64,000 nucleotides of DNA from assembly GCF_005771675.1 (NCBI RefSeq), contig NZ_VAJM01000002.1, positions 372,001 through 436,000 of the forward strand, read 5' to 3'. The translations under genes were made by a program, and so were the position numbers. This stretch comes from Hymenobacter jeollabukensis. GTDB lineage: Bacteria > Bacteroidota > Bacteroidia > Cytophagales > Hymenobacteraceae. A model generated the notes under the pieces. The model made no database searches, was not told the origin of the DNA, and was given only the letters and a program-made list of their open reading frames with translations. How positions within the stretch are numbered: the first letter of the stretch is position 1; each line of letters opens with the position of its first letter. Shown here piece by piece: positions 50,777-57,838 of the stretch.

Positions 50777-52087
50777 TTACGCCGGGCGGTAGCGGCTCAG
50801 CCACTCGCGCTTCATCAGGGCCTTGAATTCCAGGAAGCTCATGTCGGAGTTGGGCGTGAACTGCTTGATCTGCCCGTGCTCGTTGAGGTAGTCGAAGTAC
50901 TTGTAGTGGGTGGTGTCGCCCTCGCCGTAGAGGTAGCACTGAATGGTGATGCAGGTCGGGCCGGTCACGTTGGTGTTGTGCAACTGGTGGTTCTGGTTGA
51001 GCTCGGGGCTGATCCAGGTCACGTCGCCGGTGCCAAACTTGGCAATCATGAAGGGCTGCTGGTGGTAGCGGGAGAGCATCGGGAACAAGCTCACCGTGAT
51101 TTCGCCGTGCAGCACCCGGATGACGGCGTTGGCCCCGCCGTGGTTGTGCAGCGGGGAGTAGTGGCCGGGCGGCCAGATTTCCATCACGTACGGAATGCCC
51201 GGCGAGTCGCCCTGGTTGAGGCCCAGCGTGATGCGCAGGTAGGTTTCGTCGGGGTTGGAGCCGCCAAACTCGCCGGCTTTTTCCTGCAGCGTCCGGTAGC
51301 ACCAGCCGTCGGGGCTGGCAATGCTGGCTTCGATGGCTTGGGCGAAGTCCGGGAAGTCAGGCGTATTCAGGGTGAACTGTTCGCCCGACACGTTGTCGTA
51401 GAGCAACTGGCAAGTGGCGGTGAGGTTGGCGGCCACCGTGGCGCGGTTGCGGGCAATGTCGTCCATGGTCAGCCGGTTGCGGTCGACCACCACCATGGCC
51501 GGGTCCACGATGACCGGGTCGCGGTACATTTTGAACGGCTGCACCACCGCGGGGTCGAAGGCGACTGTGGCCACGGTGCGCACCCAGGCGTAGGGGTCAT
51601 CGGCCTGCTTTTCGGGCACCGGCGGCTGAATGGGGAAGCGCAGCTCGGCCAGCAGGGTGTTGCGGCGCACTTCGCCCTTGCCGTAGCGCAGCAGCCCGTT
51701 GTTCGAGTCGAGGCTGAGCCAGTAGGGGCACTGCTCCGACTTGTCCAGGCCGCTGCCTTCCTTATAATACACCGTCAGCCCCGGTTCGTGAGTGGCATCG
51801 GGCTCGTAGGGCAGCCAGTGCCCGTCCTGTAACCGCGCGAAGCGGGCATACTTCTCGGTCACGTCGAGGCGGAAGCCGTGGCGGTGCGTCGGGTCCTGCA
51901 GGGTAAGGCTGAAAGCGGTTTGCTGGGTCAAATGCACGGCCAGCACGCCCTGCCCAACCACGATCAGGCGCTCGGTGCCCGGCTTATCGGCCGGGGCGTT
52001 TCGCAGCATGGGACGGGCAGCCTGGGGCGGCGGGGCAATCAGCCGGGACGACGGGGCATTCAGAAACAGTTGTTCGTGGTGCGACAT
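50777..52087 (-). CDS. Cysteine-dioxygenase-like cupin protein with extra N-terminal domain
   Basis: A 436-residue cytoplasmic protein. The C-terminal 230 residues resemble cysteine dioxygenase: Y-L-R-I-T-L-G, the cupin metal motif W-P-P-G-H-Y-S-P-L-H-N-H-G-G-A-N-A-V-I-R-V-L-H-G-E (about 303-327, with the H-x-H pair), then G-D-V-T-W-I-S-P and the third His in N-H-Q-L-H-N. Family enzymes bind Fe(II) and oxidise thiols to sulfinates. The N-terminal 200 residues are extra (family length is about 200) and not recognised. No Cys-Tyr cofactor pair can be assigned by eye, so another thiol or a different substrate is possible. Monocistronic. Confidence 0.78.
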   Translation of the reverse strand: MSHHEQLFLNAPSSRLIAPPPQAARPMLRNAPADKPGTERLIVVGQGVLAVHLTQQTAFSLTLQDPTHRHGFRLDVTEKYARFARLQDGHWLPYEPDATHEPGLTVYYKEGSGLDKSEQCPYWLSLDSNNGLLRYGKGEVRRNTLLAELRFPIQPPVPEKQADDPYAWVRTVATVAFDPAVVQPFKMYRDPVIVDPAMVVVDRNRLTMDDIARNRATVAANLTATCQLLYDNVSGEQFTLNTPDFPDFAQAIEASIASPDGWCYRTLQEKAGEFGGSNPDETYLRITLGLNQGDSPGIPYVMEIWPPGHYSPLHNHGGANAVIRVLHGEITVSLFPMLSRYHQQPFMIAKFGTGDVTWISPELNQNHQLHNTNVTGPTCITIQCYLYGEGDTTHYKYFDYLNEHGQIKQFTPNSDMSFLEFKALMKREWLSRYRPA

Positions 52088-52206
52088 AAAGCGGGCGTAA
52101 GCAGGAAAAAAGGCAGCAGTAGTAGCCGGTAAAGCTGCTGATTTCTCCAGCGCAGAGTCCGCGTAGTTTTACCCGTTTTCGGCTTGAATGCGGTGTTGAT
52201 GTAAAA

Positions 52207-52428
52207 CAAGAACGTCATCCTGAGCATGTCGCGCATCAAGCGAGGACGAAGGACCTTCCTCAGAGCTAGCACTGACCAAGAAGCGCAGCCACCAACTCCC
52301 TGCTCTCGGGAATGGCGGCTGCGCTTCGGTGCTATTCCGTGCATCCAAAAAAGCGTCGGCACTTCGTCGGCCGCAGCGGTGCGGGGTGGGAGGAAGGTCC
52401 TTCGCTAAGGCTCAGGATGACGTTCTTG
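52207..52428. repeat. GTCATCCTGAGC-type inverted repeat element
   Basis: Left end 52207-52260 (CAAGAACGTCATCCTGAGC to GAAGGACCTTCCT) and right end 52391-52428 (AGGAAGGTCCTTCG to GGATGACGTTCTTG) are inverted, enclosing 130 bp with no gene. With about 100 bp of featureless flank it explains the gap 52088-52449. Confidence 0.75.
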
Positions 52429-52449
52429 TTTACCCGCTCAGCCGCTCGT

Positions 52450-53430
52450 CTACTGGTACTGGATGTACAGCGGATCGGGGTGCAGGGCGGCTACTTCCTG
52501 GGGCGTCATCAGGCGCGAGTGGTCCATCTTGCGGTCCTGTTTGAAGAAGATTTTGAAGCCCGCGTACTGCACCGGCTCGGCCCGGATGAACTTGCGGTAG
52601 GAGCTGCGCTTGATGCCGGGCGTGCCCCAGCCGTCCATGTGCATCACAATTTGCACCCGCGGGTCCAGGCTGATAGCCTGGTAATTGGTCAGCATGTCCT
52701 GCCGGAAGCGGTGCACCACCAGCACCTTGGGCGGCAGGTGGTACTGGCTCACGAGGCGGGCCAGAAACTGCCGGGCGTAGTTCACGTCGGCCGCGTCGAA
52801 CTCGCCGACTTCGGTACCGGGGCGGCGGCCGTTTTTCATCGAGAATTCCGGGTCGATGCCGAGGTGCACGATGGAGTCGCGCAGGTAAGGGGCAAGGCGG
52901 GGCAGCTCGGCCGGCAGGGTACTCAGGCCCACCTGCACGTCGAGAAACACCAGGCAGCCGTGGGCGTGGCCCCAGCGAATCATGCGGCGAATGACGCTGT
53001 CGGGCTGCAGCTCGCGGTACTTGCCATCGGGGCCGGCGTGGCGCTGGGCAATGACGGCCACCATATGCAGGGCCGGCCGGATGGGCTGCGCCGGGTCGGC
53101 GCGGCGCCAGGCCTGCACCTGCTGGTCGAGGCGGCGCAGCATCTCGGCTTTGGGGTATTGGCCGAGCACGCCCATGGTTTTGTGGGTGGCGCTGCCGTAG
53201 AAGGCCACAATGCGCTGCTCGGGCAGAATGGCGCCCGGCAGCTGCCCCCCGGCGCGCACCACCGAATCGGCCCGCAGCGAATCCTGGCGCAGCAGCTCCC
53301 GGCGCGGCAGCCGGGCGGCCTGGTGGTCGGGCCGCCGCTCCTGGCAGGCTCCGACGAGCAGGATCAGCAGAAAGAAAAGCAGCAACTCCAGCGCCCCGGG
53401 GCGCCCCAGCCGCTGGCGGCAGTGCAGCAT
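52450..53430 (-). CDS. Lipoprotein with conserved TIM-barrel-like domain, paralogue 2
   Basis: A 326-residue protein starting MLHCRQRLGRPGALELLLFF with lipobox LVGAC. A much longer frame upstream is antisense-type noise over the M56 gene and is not used. The domain matches paralogue 1: G-G-Q-L-P-G-A-I-L-P-E-Q-R-I-V-A-F-Y-G, C-L-V-F-L-D-V-Q-V-G-L-S-T, IVHLGIDPEFSMKNGRRPGT, P-P-K-V-L-V-V-H-R-F-R, V-Q-I-V-M-H-M-D-G-W-G and final L-Y-I-Q-Y-Q. The His after D-V-Q-x-G is Leu here, so that residue is not essential. The two copies flank the cysteine-dioxygenase-like gene. Confidence 0.75.
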   Translation of the reverse strand: MLHCRQRLGRPGALELLLFFLLILLVGACQERRPDHQAARLPRRELLRQDSLRADSVVRAGGQLPGAILPEQRIVAFYGSATHKTMGVLGQYPKAEMLRRLDQQVQAWRRADPAQPIRPALHMVAVIAQRHAGPDGKYRELQPDSVIRRMIRWGHAHGCLVFLDVQVGLSTLPAELPRLAPYLRDSIVHLGIDPEFSMKNGRRPGTEVGEFDAADVNYARQFLARLVSQYHLPPKVLVVHRFRQDMLTNYQAISLDPRVQIVMHMDGWGTPGIKRSSYRKFIRAEPVQYAGFKIFFKQDRKMDHSRLMTPQEVAALHPDPLYIQYQ

Positions 53431-53486
53431 GGCCTTGCAGTCAGTGGTTGTACGAAACACCTGCGGGCCGCGGCAGCCCACAAAAA

Positions 53487-53513
53487 AGACCACCGACGCG
53501 AGGCCGGTGGTCT
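53487..53513 (-). terminator. Rho-independent terminator
   Basis: AGACCACCG pairs with CGGTGGTCT; TTTTTTG follows on the minus strand. It ends the blaI-M56 unit. Confidence 0.78.
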
Positions 53514-53558
53514 GTCTATAAACTACAATGCGGGCGGATGGTTCACCGCGGGCGGGTG

Positions 53559-54866
53559 CTAATTCAGCGCGAAGGTGATGGGAATGGTGTAGGCCACGGC
53601 TACCGGCTGGCCGTCCTGCCGGCCCGGCGTCCAGCGGCCGGGCAGGGCGCGCACGGCGCGCAGCGCCGCGTCGTTCAGCTCGTCGGCCAGGGCCTGCTTG
53701 GCCGGGCTGGTGCTGATGGCCTTCTGCAGCTTCACGTCGCGGATGCTCCCGTCGGCGTCCACCACGAAGCCGATAAAGGCTTTGCCCTCCAGCCGGGCTT
53801 CGCGGGCGGCGGCGGGATACTTCACCAGGGCGCCGAGGTCTTGCATCAGCTGGTCCATGCCGCCCTGGTACTCGGGCATTTCGTCGGCCACCTCGAGCAC
53901 GCGGCCCAGGAATGCGGGCGGGGGAGGCGGGGGCGGCGGCGCCATCGGAGCGGGCGGCGGGGGCGGGGGCGGCGGCGGACCGAAGGACGCCAGTTGCTCG
54001 CAGGCAACGAGGCCCAGCAGCAGCCCGGCCACGGGCAGGGCGGCCCATTTGCGCCAGGCGCGGGTGAGGGGCAGGCGGTGTAGCATGGCAATACGGTTGA
54101 GGGTATGGGAAGTGGTGAAAGCATGGGCCAGGGCCGGCGCCTGCCACGGCCGCAGGGCCTGGCGGGCCAGCAGGCGGGCGTACTGCGCGGCGGCAGGGTC
54201 GGCGGCGTCGTGGCGGAGCACCGCGGCGTCGGCCAGGTATTCGTGGGTCAGGGCCAGCTCCCGCAGGAAGAGGTGCATGAGCGGATTGAACCAAAGCGCG
54301 GCGCGCCAGAGCTGCAGCCAGAGCTGATCGGCCGAGTGGCCCTGGCGCACGTGGGCCAGCTCGTGGGCCAGCACCTGCGCGGCTTCGGCGGGGGCCAGGG
54401 GCTGGGTATCGTCCCAAAACACGGTGCGGCCGAAGGAGCTGGTGGGCAGCTGCCCGCCGGTAAGGCGCAGGGTGTAGCCGCGGTGCTTGGTGCCCGGGAG
54501 GCGGCGGGCCAATAGCAGCAGGCGCCCGACTCGCCATAGCAGCCCCGCAAGGCTAAGTGCTGCCCCGGCCGCGTAGAGCAGGGGCAGCCAGTGCTGCGTG
54601 CTGGCCGCCGGAGCTTCGGCGCCCACGTGGAGCACCGGCAGTACCGCGTGCGGCACGCCCACCACGCGCACCGCGGCAGCTACCGGCCACCACTGCGCCC
54701 AGGGCAGCAGCGGGGCCACGGCCGCCAGCACTGGGGCCAGCAGCAGGAAGGCGCGGTTGTAGCCGAAGCAGGCTTCGCGCCGGAGCACGAGCTGGTAAAA
54801 CAACCAGCTCACGGCCAGGCACAAGGTGCTCTGCCACATCCAGCTAAGCAGGGTGGGCGTCGTCAT
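53559..54866 (-). CDS. M56 (BlaR1-like) metallopeptidase fused to TonB C-terminal domain
   Basis: A 435-residue membrane protein. Starting MTTPTLLSWMWQSTLCLAVS, it overlaps the BlaI gene by 23 bases. Four spans are visible: W-L-F-Y-Q-L-V-L region, FLLLAPVLAAVAPLLPW, LLYAAGAALSLAGLLW and, after the protease domain, W-A-A-L-P-V-A-G-L-L-L-G-L-V-A-C. The cytoplasmic zinc site is H-E-L-A-H (about 166) with a later Glu in E-Y-L-A-D. A Pro-rich tract (about 294-317) leads to a TonB_C domain (about 330-435, Y-P-A-A-A-R-E-A-R-L-E-G-K). BlaR1 carries a penicillin-binding sensor instead. M56-TonB fusions are common in this phylum. The signal is unknown. Confidence 0.92.
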   Translation of the reverse strand: MTTPTLLSWMWQSTLCLAVSWLFYQLVLRREACFGYNRAFLLLAPVLAAVAPLLPWAQWWPVAAAVRVVGVPHAVLPVLHVGAEAPAASTQHWLPLLYAAGAALSLAGLLWRVGRLLLLARRLPGTKHRGYTLRLTGGQLPTSSFGRTVFWDDTQPLAPAEAAQVLAHELAHVRQGHSADQLWLQLWRAALWFNPLMHLFLRELALTHEYLADAAVLRHDAADPAAAQYARLLARQALRPWQAPALAHAFTTSHTLNRIAMLHRLPLTRAWRKWAALPVAGLLLGLVACEQLASFGPPPPPPPPPAPMAPPPPPPPPAFLGRVLEVADEMPEYQGGMDQLMQDLGALVKYPAAAREARLEGKAFIGFVVDADGSIRDVKLQKAISTSPAKQALADELNDAALRAVRALPGRWTPGRQDGQPVAVAYTIPITFALN

Positions 54867-55245
54867 CGGCAGGCTTGTCGAGGTCTTGTTGGGCGTGGCG
54901 CAGCAGCTCGTCGAGCTGCTGGGCATTGAGGTTTTCTTCCTTGGCGAAAAAGGACACCAGGCGCGTAAACGAGCCGCCGAAGTAGCCGCCAAGCAGCTTG
55001 CCGAGCGAAAAGCGGCGGTACTCGTCCTGGGCCACCAAGGCGTGGTAGCGGTGGGTGCGCCCGAAGGCTTCGTGGCCCACGTAGCCCTTCTGCTCCAGGA
55101 TGCGCACGATGGTCGACACGGTGTTGTAGGCGGGCGTGGGCGCGGGCATGTCCGGGAGCATGTCCTTCACGAAGGAGGGCCCGCGGCGCCAGAGCACCTG
55201 CATCACCTGTTCTTCGGCGCGGGTGAGTTCGGGGAGTTGCTGCAT
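54844..55245 (-). CDS. BlaI/MecI-family repressor
   Basis: A 133-residue winged-helix repressor starting MQQLPELTRAEEQVMQVLWR. Recognition elements are F-V-K-D-M-L-P and the helix Y-N-T-V-S-T-I-V-R-I-L-E-Q-K-G-Y-V, with a wing G-R-T-H-R-Y-H. The C-terminal half (FVSFFAKEENLNAQQLDELL-like) is the dimerisation and cleavage region. It represses its own operon through the palindrome at 55269-55292 until M56 is activated. The ATG at 55359 would place the operator inside the coding region and is rejected. Confidence 0.93.
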   Translation of the reverse strand: MQQLPELTRAEEQVMQVLWRRGPSFVKDMLPDMPAPTPAYNTVSTIVRILEQKGYVGHEAFGRTHRYHALVAQDEYRRFSLGKLLGGYFGGSFTRLVSFFAKEENLNAQQLDELLRHAQQDLDKPADDDAHPA

Positions 55246-55268
55246 GGTTGATTGTTTGGTGGTTAAAC

Positions 55269-55292
55269 GTATAACTAAATAATTAGTTATAC
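55269..55292. promoter_or_regulatory. BlaI operator palindrome
   Basis: A 24-bp near-perfect palindrome (11 of 12 pairs): half-site GTATAACTAAAT against AATTAGTTATAC. It lies 24 bp upstream of the BlaI start, and a possible -7 box TACGTTTA overlaps its start-proximal end on the minus strand. Very AT-rich in a GC-rich context. Confidence 0.78.
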
Positions 55293-55364
55293 AACTAAAA
55301 TCTTCTTTTTGTGACTGATTTAGGCGCTTAATTGTCCATCCAGAAAGTCGTCCGAACAAAAAGG

Positions 55365-55457
55365 CGTCATGCTGAGCGCAGTCGAAGCATCTCTACCGCT
55401 TCGTCTGCACCGATTCAACGAAGCGGTAGAGATGCTTCGACTGCGCTCAGCATGACG
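55365..55457. repeat. Perfect 40-bp inverted repeat, GTCATGCTGAGC type
   Basis: Arms 55365-55404 and 55418-55457 are exact complements of 40 bp around a 13-base loop. It lies between the divergent BlaI and hydrolase genes, and with the operator it explains the 340-bp gap 55246-55585. Confidence 0.9.
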
Positions 55458-55585
55458 TTATGGACTTTCCGGATAGGCTCTGAGGACGCTTCAGCGCCGG
55501 TGCCCGCCCGGATTTCATTTCCCGAAACGAAATCTTTTGGGCCGGCCGGTGTTAAGCAGATTCCCACCTTAACTTCCTGACCATC

Positions 55586-56821
55586 GTGCTATTCGATAAA
55601 CTCTCCTCGCGCCTGGCGCGCCTGACCTGGCTGTTTAGTACCATTCTGCTGGTGGGTCCCGGCCTGGGCTGCCAGAAGGATGTCGCCTCGCCGGCCGCCG
55701 TGCCCGCCGCCGAAGAACCCGGTACCAGCTCCACCAGCCGCCTGCTGGGCAGCACGCTCGTGGGCGAGTACACCCCGCAGCAGCTGGCCACGCACGTGAG
55801 CGGTATTCCTTTCGCCGCCGCCCTGATCCGCTACCCCATCCGCGTATACCGGCTCACTTACGCCACCAAAACGCCTGCCGGGCAGACGGTAACGGCCTCG
55901 GGGGCCTTGCTGGTGCCCACGGTGCCCGTTGGCCAGCAATTGCCGCTGCTCAGCTACCAGCACGGCACCATCAGCCCCGCCGACGAGGGCAAGGCGCCTT
56001 CGTACTACAGCTCGGGCAGCGAAATCTATTCGGCCGTATCGGTGCTGGCGTCCACGGGCTACGTGGTGTCGGCGCCCGACTACATCGGCTACGGCGCCTC
56101 CAAAACCCAGCCGCACCCCTACGAGCACGCCGAGTCGCTGGCGTCGACTTCGCTGGACATGCTGCGGGCGGCCAAGGAATTCTGCCAGCAGCAGCAAACC
56201 GGCCTCAACGCCAAAACCTTTTTGCTGGGCTACTCCGAAGGCGGCTTTGCCACCCTGGCCCTGCACCGGCTGATGGAAGTCACGGCCACCGCCGAGTTTA
56301 CGGTGACGGCCAGCGCGCCGGGCGCTGGGGCCTATCACAAGTCGGCCTTCGCCACTTACATCATGAACGCGACGCAGCCGCTGAATTTCCTCAGCAGCTA
56401 CGTGTGGGTGCTCGACACCTACAACCGCGTCTACGGCCTGAACCGTCCCGCCGCCTTCTACTACAACGAGCCCTACGCCACCCAGCTGGCGGCCAACCCG
56501 CTCGGCCCGGTGCCCACGCTGCCCGCCACGCTGTTTACGCCCGGCCTGCGCGCCGCCGTGCTCAATGGCACCGATCAGCCGCTGACCAAGACCTTCCTGG
56601 CCAACGACATCTACGACTGGAAGCCCCGCGCCCCGCTGGCCCTGTTCCACGGCACCGCCGACGACTACGTGCCCTTCTTCAACTCGCAGGACGCCTACAA
56701 CGCCATGCGCGCCCGCGGTGCCACCCAGGTGGAGCTGCACCCGATTCAGGGCGGCAACCACTTCACCTCGGCCATGCCCTACACGCTGGAGGCCTTTGCG
56801 TTCATCTCGCAGTACAACTAA
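55586..56821 (+). CDS. Secreted alpha/beta hydrolase lipoprotein
   Basis: A 411-residue protein with GTG start. The signal has a lipobox near residue 29 (V-G-P-G-L-G-C). The hydrolase domain follows: oxyanion-region Y-Q-H-G-T, V-V-S-A-P-D-Y-I-G-Y-G-A-S, nucleophile elbow L-G-Y-S217-E-G-G-F-A-T-L-A, the acid in F-H-G-T-A-D-D-Y-V-P-F, and the His in G-G-N-H-F-T. Y-x-(S/A)-x-G-A-S-K with this triad resembles secreted lipases/esterases of the Bacteroidetes and fungal LIP families. Substrate likely esters; unproven. Monocistronic with a terminator at 56871. Confidence 0.88.
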   Translation: MLFDKLSSRLARLTWLFSTILLVGPGLGCQKDVASPAAVPAAEEPGTSSTSRLLGSTLVGEYTPQQLATHVSGIPFAAALIRYPIRVYRLTYATKTPAGQTVTASGALLVPTVPVGQQLPLLSYQHGTISPADEGKAPSYYSSGSEIYSAVSVLASTGYVVSAPDYIGYGASKTQPHPYEHAESLASTSLDMLRAAKEFCQQQQTGLNAKTFLLGYSEGGFATLALHRLMEVTATAEFTVTASAPGAGAYHKSAFATYIMNATQPLNFLSSYVWVLDTYNRVYGLNRPAAFYYNEPYATQLAANPLGPVPTLPATLFTPGLRAAVLNGTDQPLTKTFLANDIYDWKPRAPLALFHGTADDYVPFFNSQDAYNAMRARGATQVELHPIQGGNHFTSAMPYTLEAFAFISQYN

Positions 56822-56870
56822 GGATATTCGGTAGTTAGTGGCGAACTGGCCCCACTGCCGGAATGATTTC

Positions 56871-56907
56871 ACGCCGACCGGGCCGCAAGGTCTGGTCGGC
56901 GTTTTTT
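56871..56907 (+). terminator. Rho-independent terminator
   Basis: ACGCCGACC pairs with GGTCGGCGT, then T6. Confidence 0.85.
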
Positions 56908-57283
56908 ATGCCCGTTGCCGCGCCGGCTCCGCTGAACCGAAAGCCTGCCGCAGCCAGGCCCCGCTAAGGGCCGCCAGCCCCCCGACCAGGCCGCCGAGGA
57001 TGGCCGTTACCAGCACCAGCAGCCAGCCGTTGCCGCCCAGCGGCAGCAGCTCCGCCACGCGGTGGCTCAGGCGGCCATCGGCCTGCACGTGCAGCCAGCC
57101 GGCCAGCAGCAGCCAGCCCAGCCCCACGCCGCCGAAGCCCGCCAGAAAGGCCCGGCCGCCGGATTGGGGAAGTAAAAAGGCAAGGAGCAGGGCAACCACG
57201 GCAGCGCTCCACCAGGGCAGCAGCCATTGAGCGGCGGCCGCCAGCACGAAAATCAAGAGAAAGAGAAGCCAGGAGCTACGCAT
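56906..57283 (-). CDS. Small membrane protein of unknown function
   Basis: A 125-residue protein with four hydrophobic segments (LLFLLIFVLAAAAQWLLPWW, AVVALLLAFLLP, AFLAGFGGVGLGWLLLAGWL, WLLVLVTAILGGLVGGLAAL). There are no conserved polar motifs apart from a Gly-rich core. The start is nine bases after the TonB_C gene stop, so it is the third gene of the acylase operon. Function unknown. Hydrophobic Gly-rich proteins of this size occur next to exported enzymes in this phylum. Confidence 0.75.
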   Translation of the reverse strand: MRSSWLLFLLIFVLAAAAQWLLPWWSAAVVALLLAFLLPQSGGRAFLAGFGGVGLGWLLLAGWLHVQADGRLSHRVAELLPLGGNGWLLVLVTAILGGLVGGLAALSGAWLRQAFGSAEPARQRA

Positions 57284-57292
57284 CAGTCGGAA

Positions 57293-57832
57293 TTATTTGA
57301 TCGTGAAGGTGACCGGCACGGTGTAGTACACGCTCACGGCTTGGCCGTTCTGCTTGCCGGGCGTCCAGGCCGGCATCTGGCTGATAACGCGCAGGGCTTC
57401 TTCGTCGCAGCCGGCACCGATGCCCTTGGTCACCTCCGCGTCGCTGATGCGGCCGTCGGGCTGCACCACAAAGCGGACGAAGACTTTGCCTTCCACCTGG
57501 TTGCGCCGGGCTTCAGCGGGGTACTTGATGTGCTTGCGCAGGTGCTGCATCAGGCCTTCTATGCCCCCAGGCGGCTGGGGCATCTGCTCCACGTAGGTGT
57601 AGATGCGGGCGTCGCGGACGGCCGGCTGCTCGGGCAAGGCATTCGGCATCGGAGCGGGTTGGGCCGGCGCCTCACTCCCGATTTCGGCGGTGGTACCGCT
57701 GGGCGGCGGCTCGAAGCGCTGGGGCCGGTGCTGGGCCAGCTGATAGATGGTCAGCAGCGCCAGGAGCCCGCCGAAAATCCAGGCGAATTGGCGCGTCGAG
57801 AGGCCGTTGCGGCGCGGGGGGAGCGGAGGCAT
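57293..57832 (-). CDS. TonB C-terminal domain protein
   Basis: A 179-residue protein with one N-terminal span (about 16-30, F-A-W-I-F-G-G-L-L-A-L-L), a Pro/Ala-rich periplasmic linker (about 35-75), and a TonB_C domain. The latter is Y-P-A-E-A-R-R-N-Q-V-E-G-K-V-F-V-R-F-V-V-Q-P-D-G-R-I-S-D, I-G-A-G-C-D-E-E-A-L-R-V, M-P-A-W-T-P-G-K-Q-N-G and a closing strand V-Y-Y-T-V-P-V-T-F. Such proteins transmit energy or bind TonB-dependent receptors. Seven bases separate it from the penicillin acylase gene. It resembles the C-terminus of the M56 protein at 53559. Confidence 0.9.
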   Translation of the reverse strand: MPPLPPRRNGLSTRQFAWIFGGLLALLTIYQLAQHRPQRFEPPPSGTTAEIGSEAPAQPAPMPNALPEQPAVRDARIYTYVEQMPQPPGGIEGLMQHLRKHIKYPAEARRNQVEGKVFVRFVVQPDGRISDAEVTKGIGAGCDEEALRVISQMPAWTPGKQNGQAVSVYYTVPVTFTIK

Positions 57833-57838
57833 GGCGGA

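Noticed and set aside
53431-54537. N-terminal extension of the 52450-53430 gene
   Set aside because: The extension is out of frame over the M56 gene and a terminator lies between; the lipobox start at 53430 is preferred.
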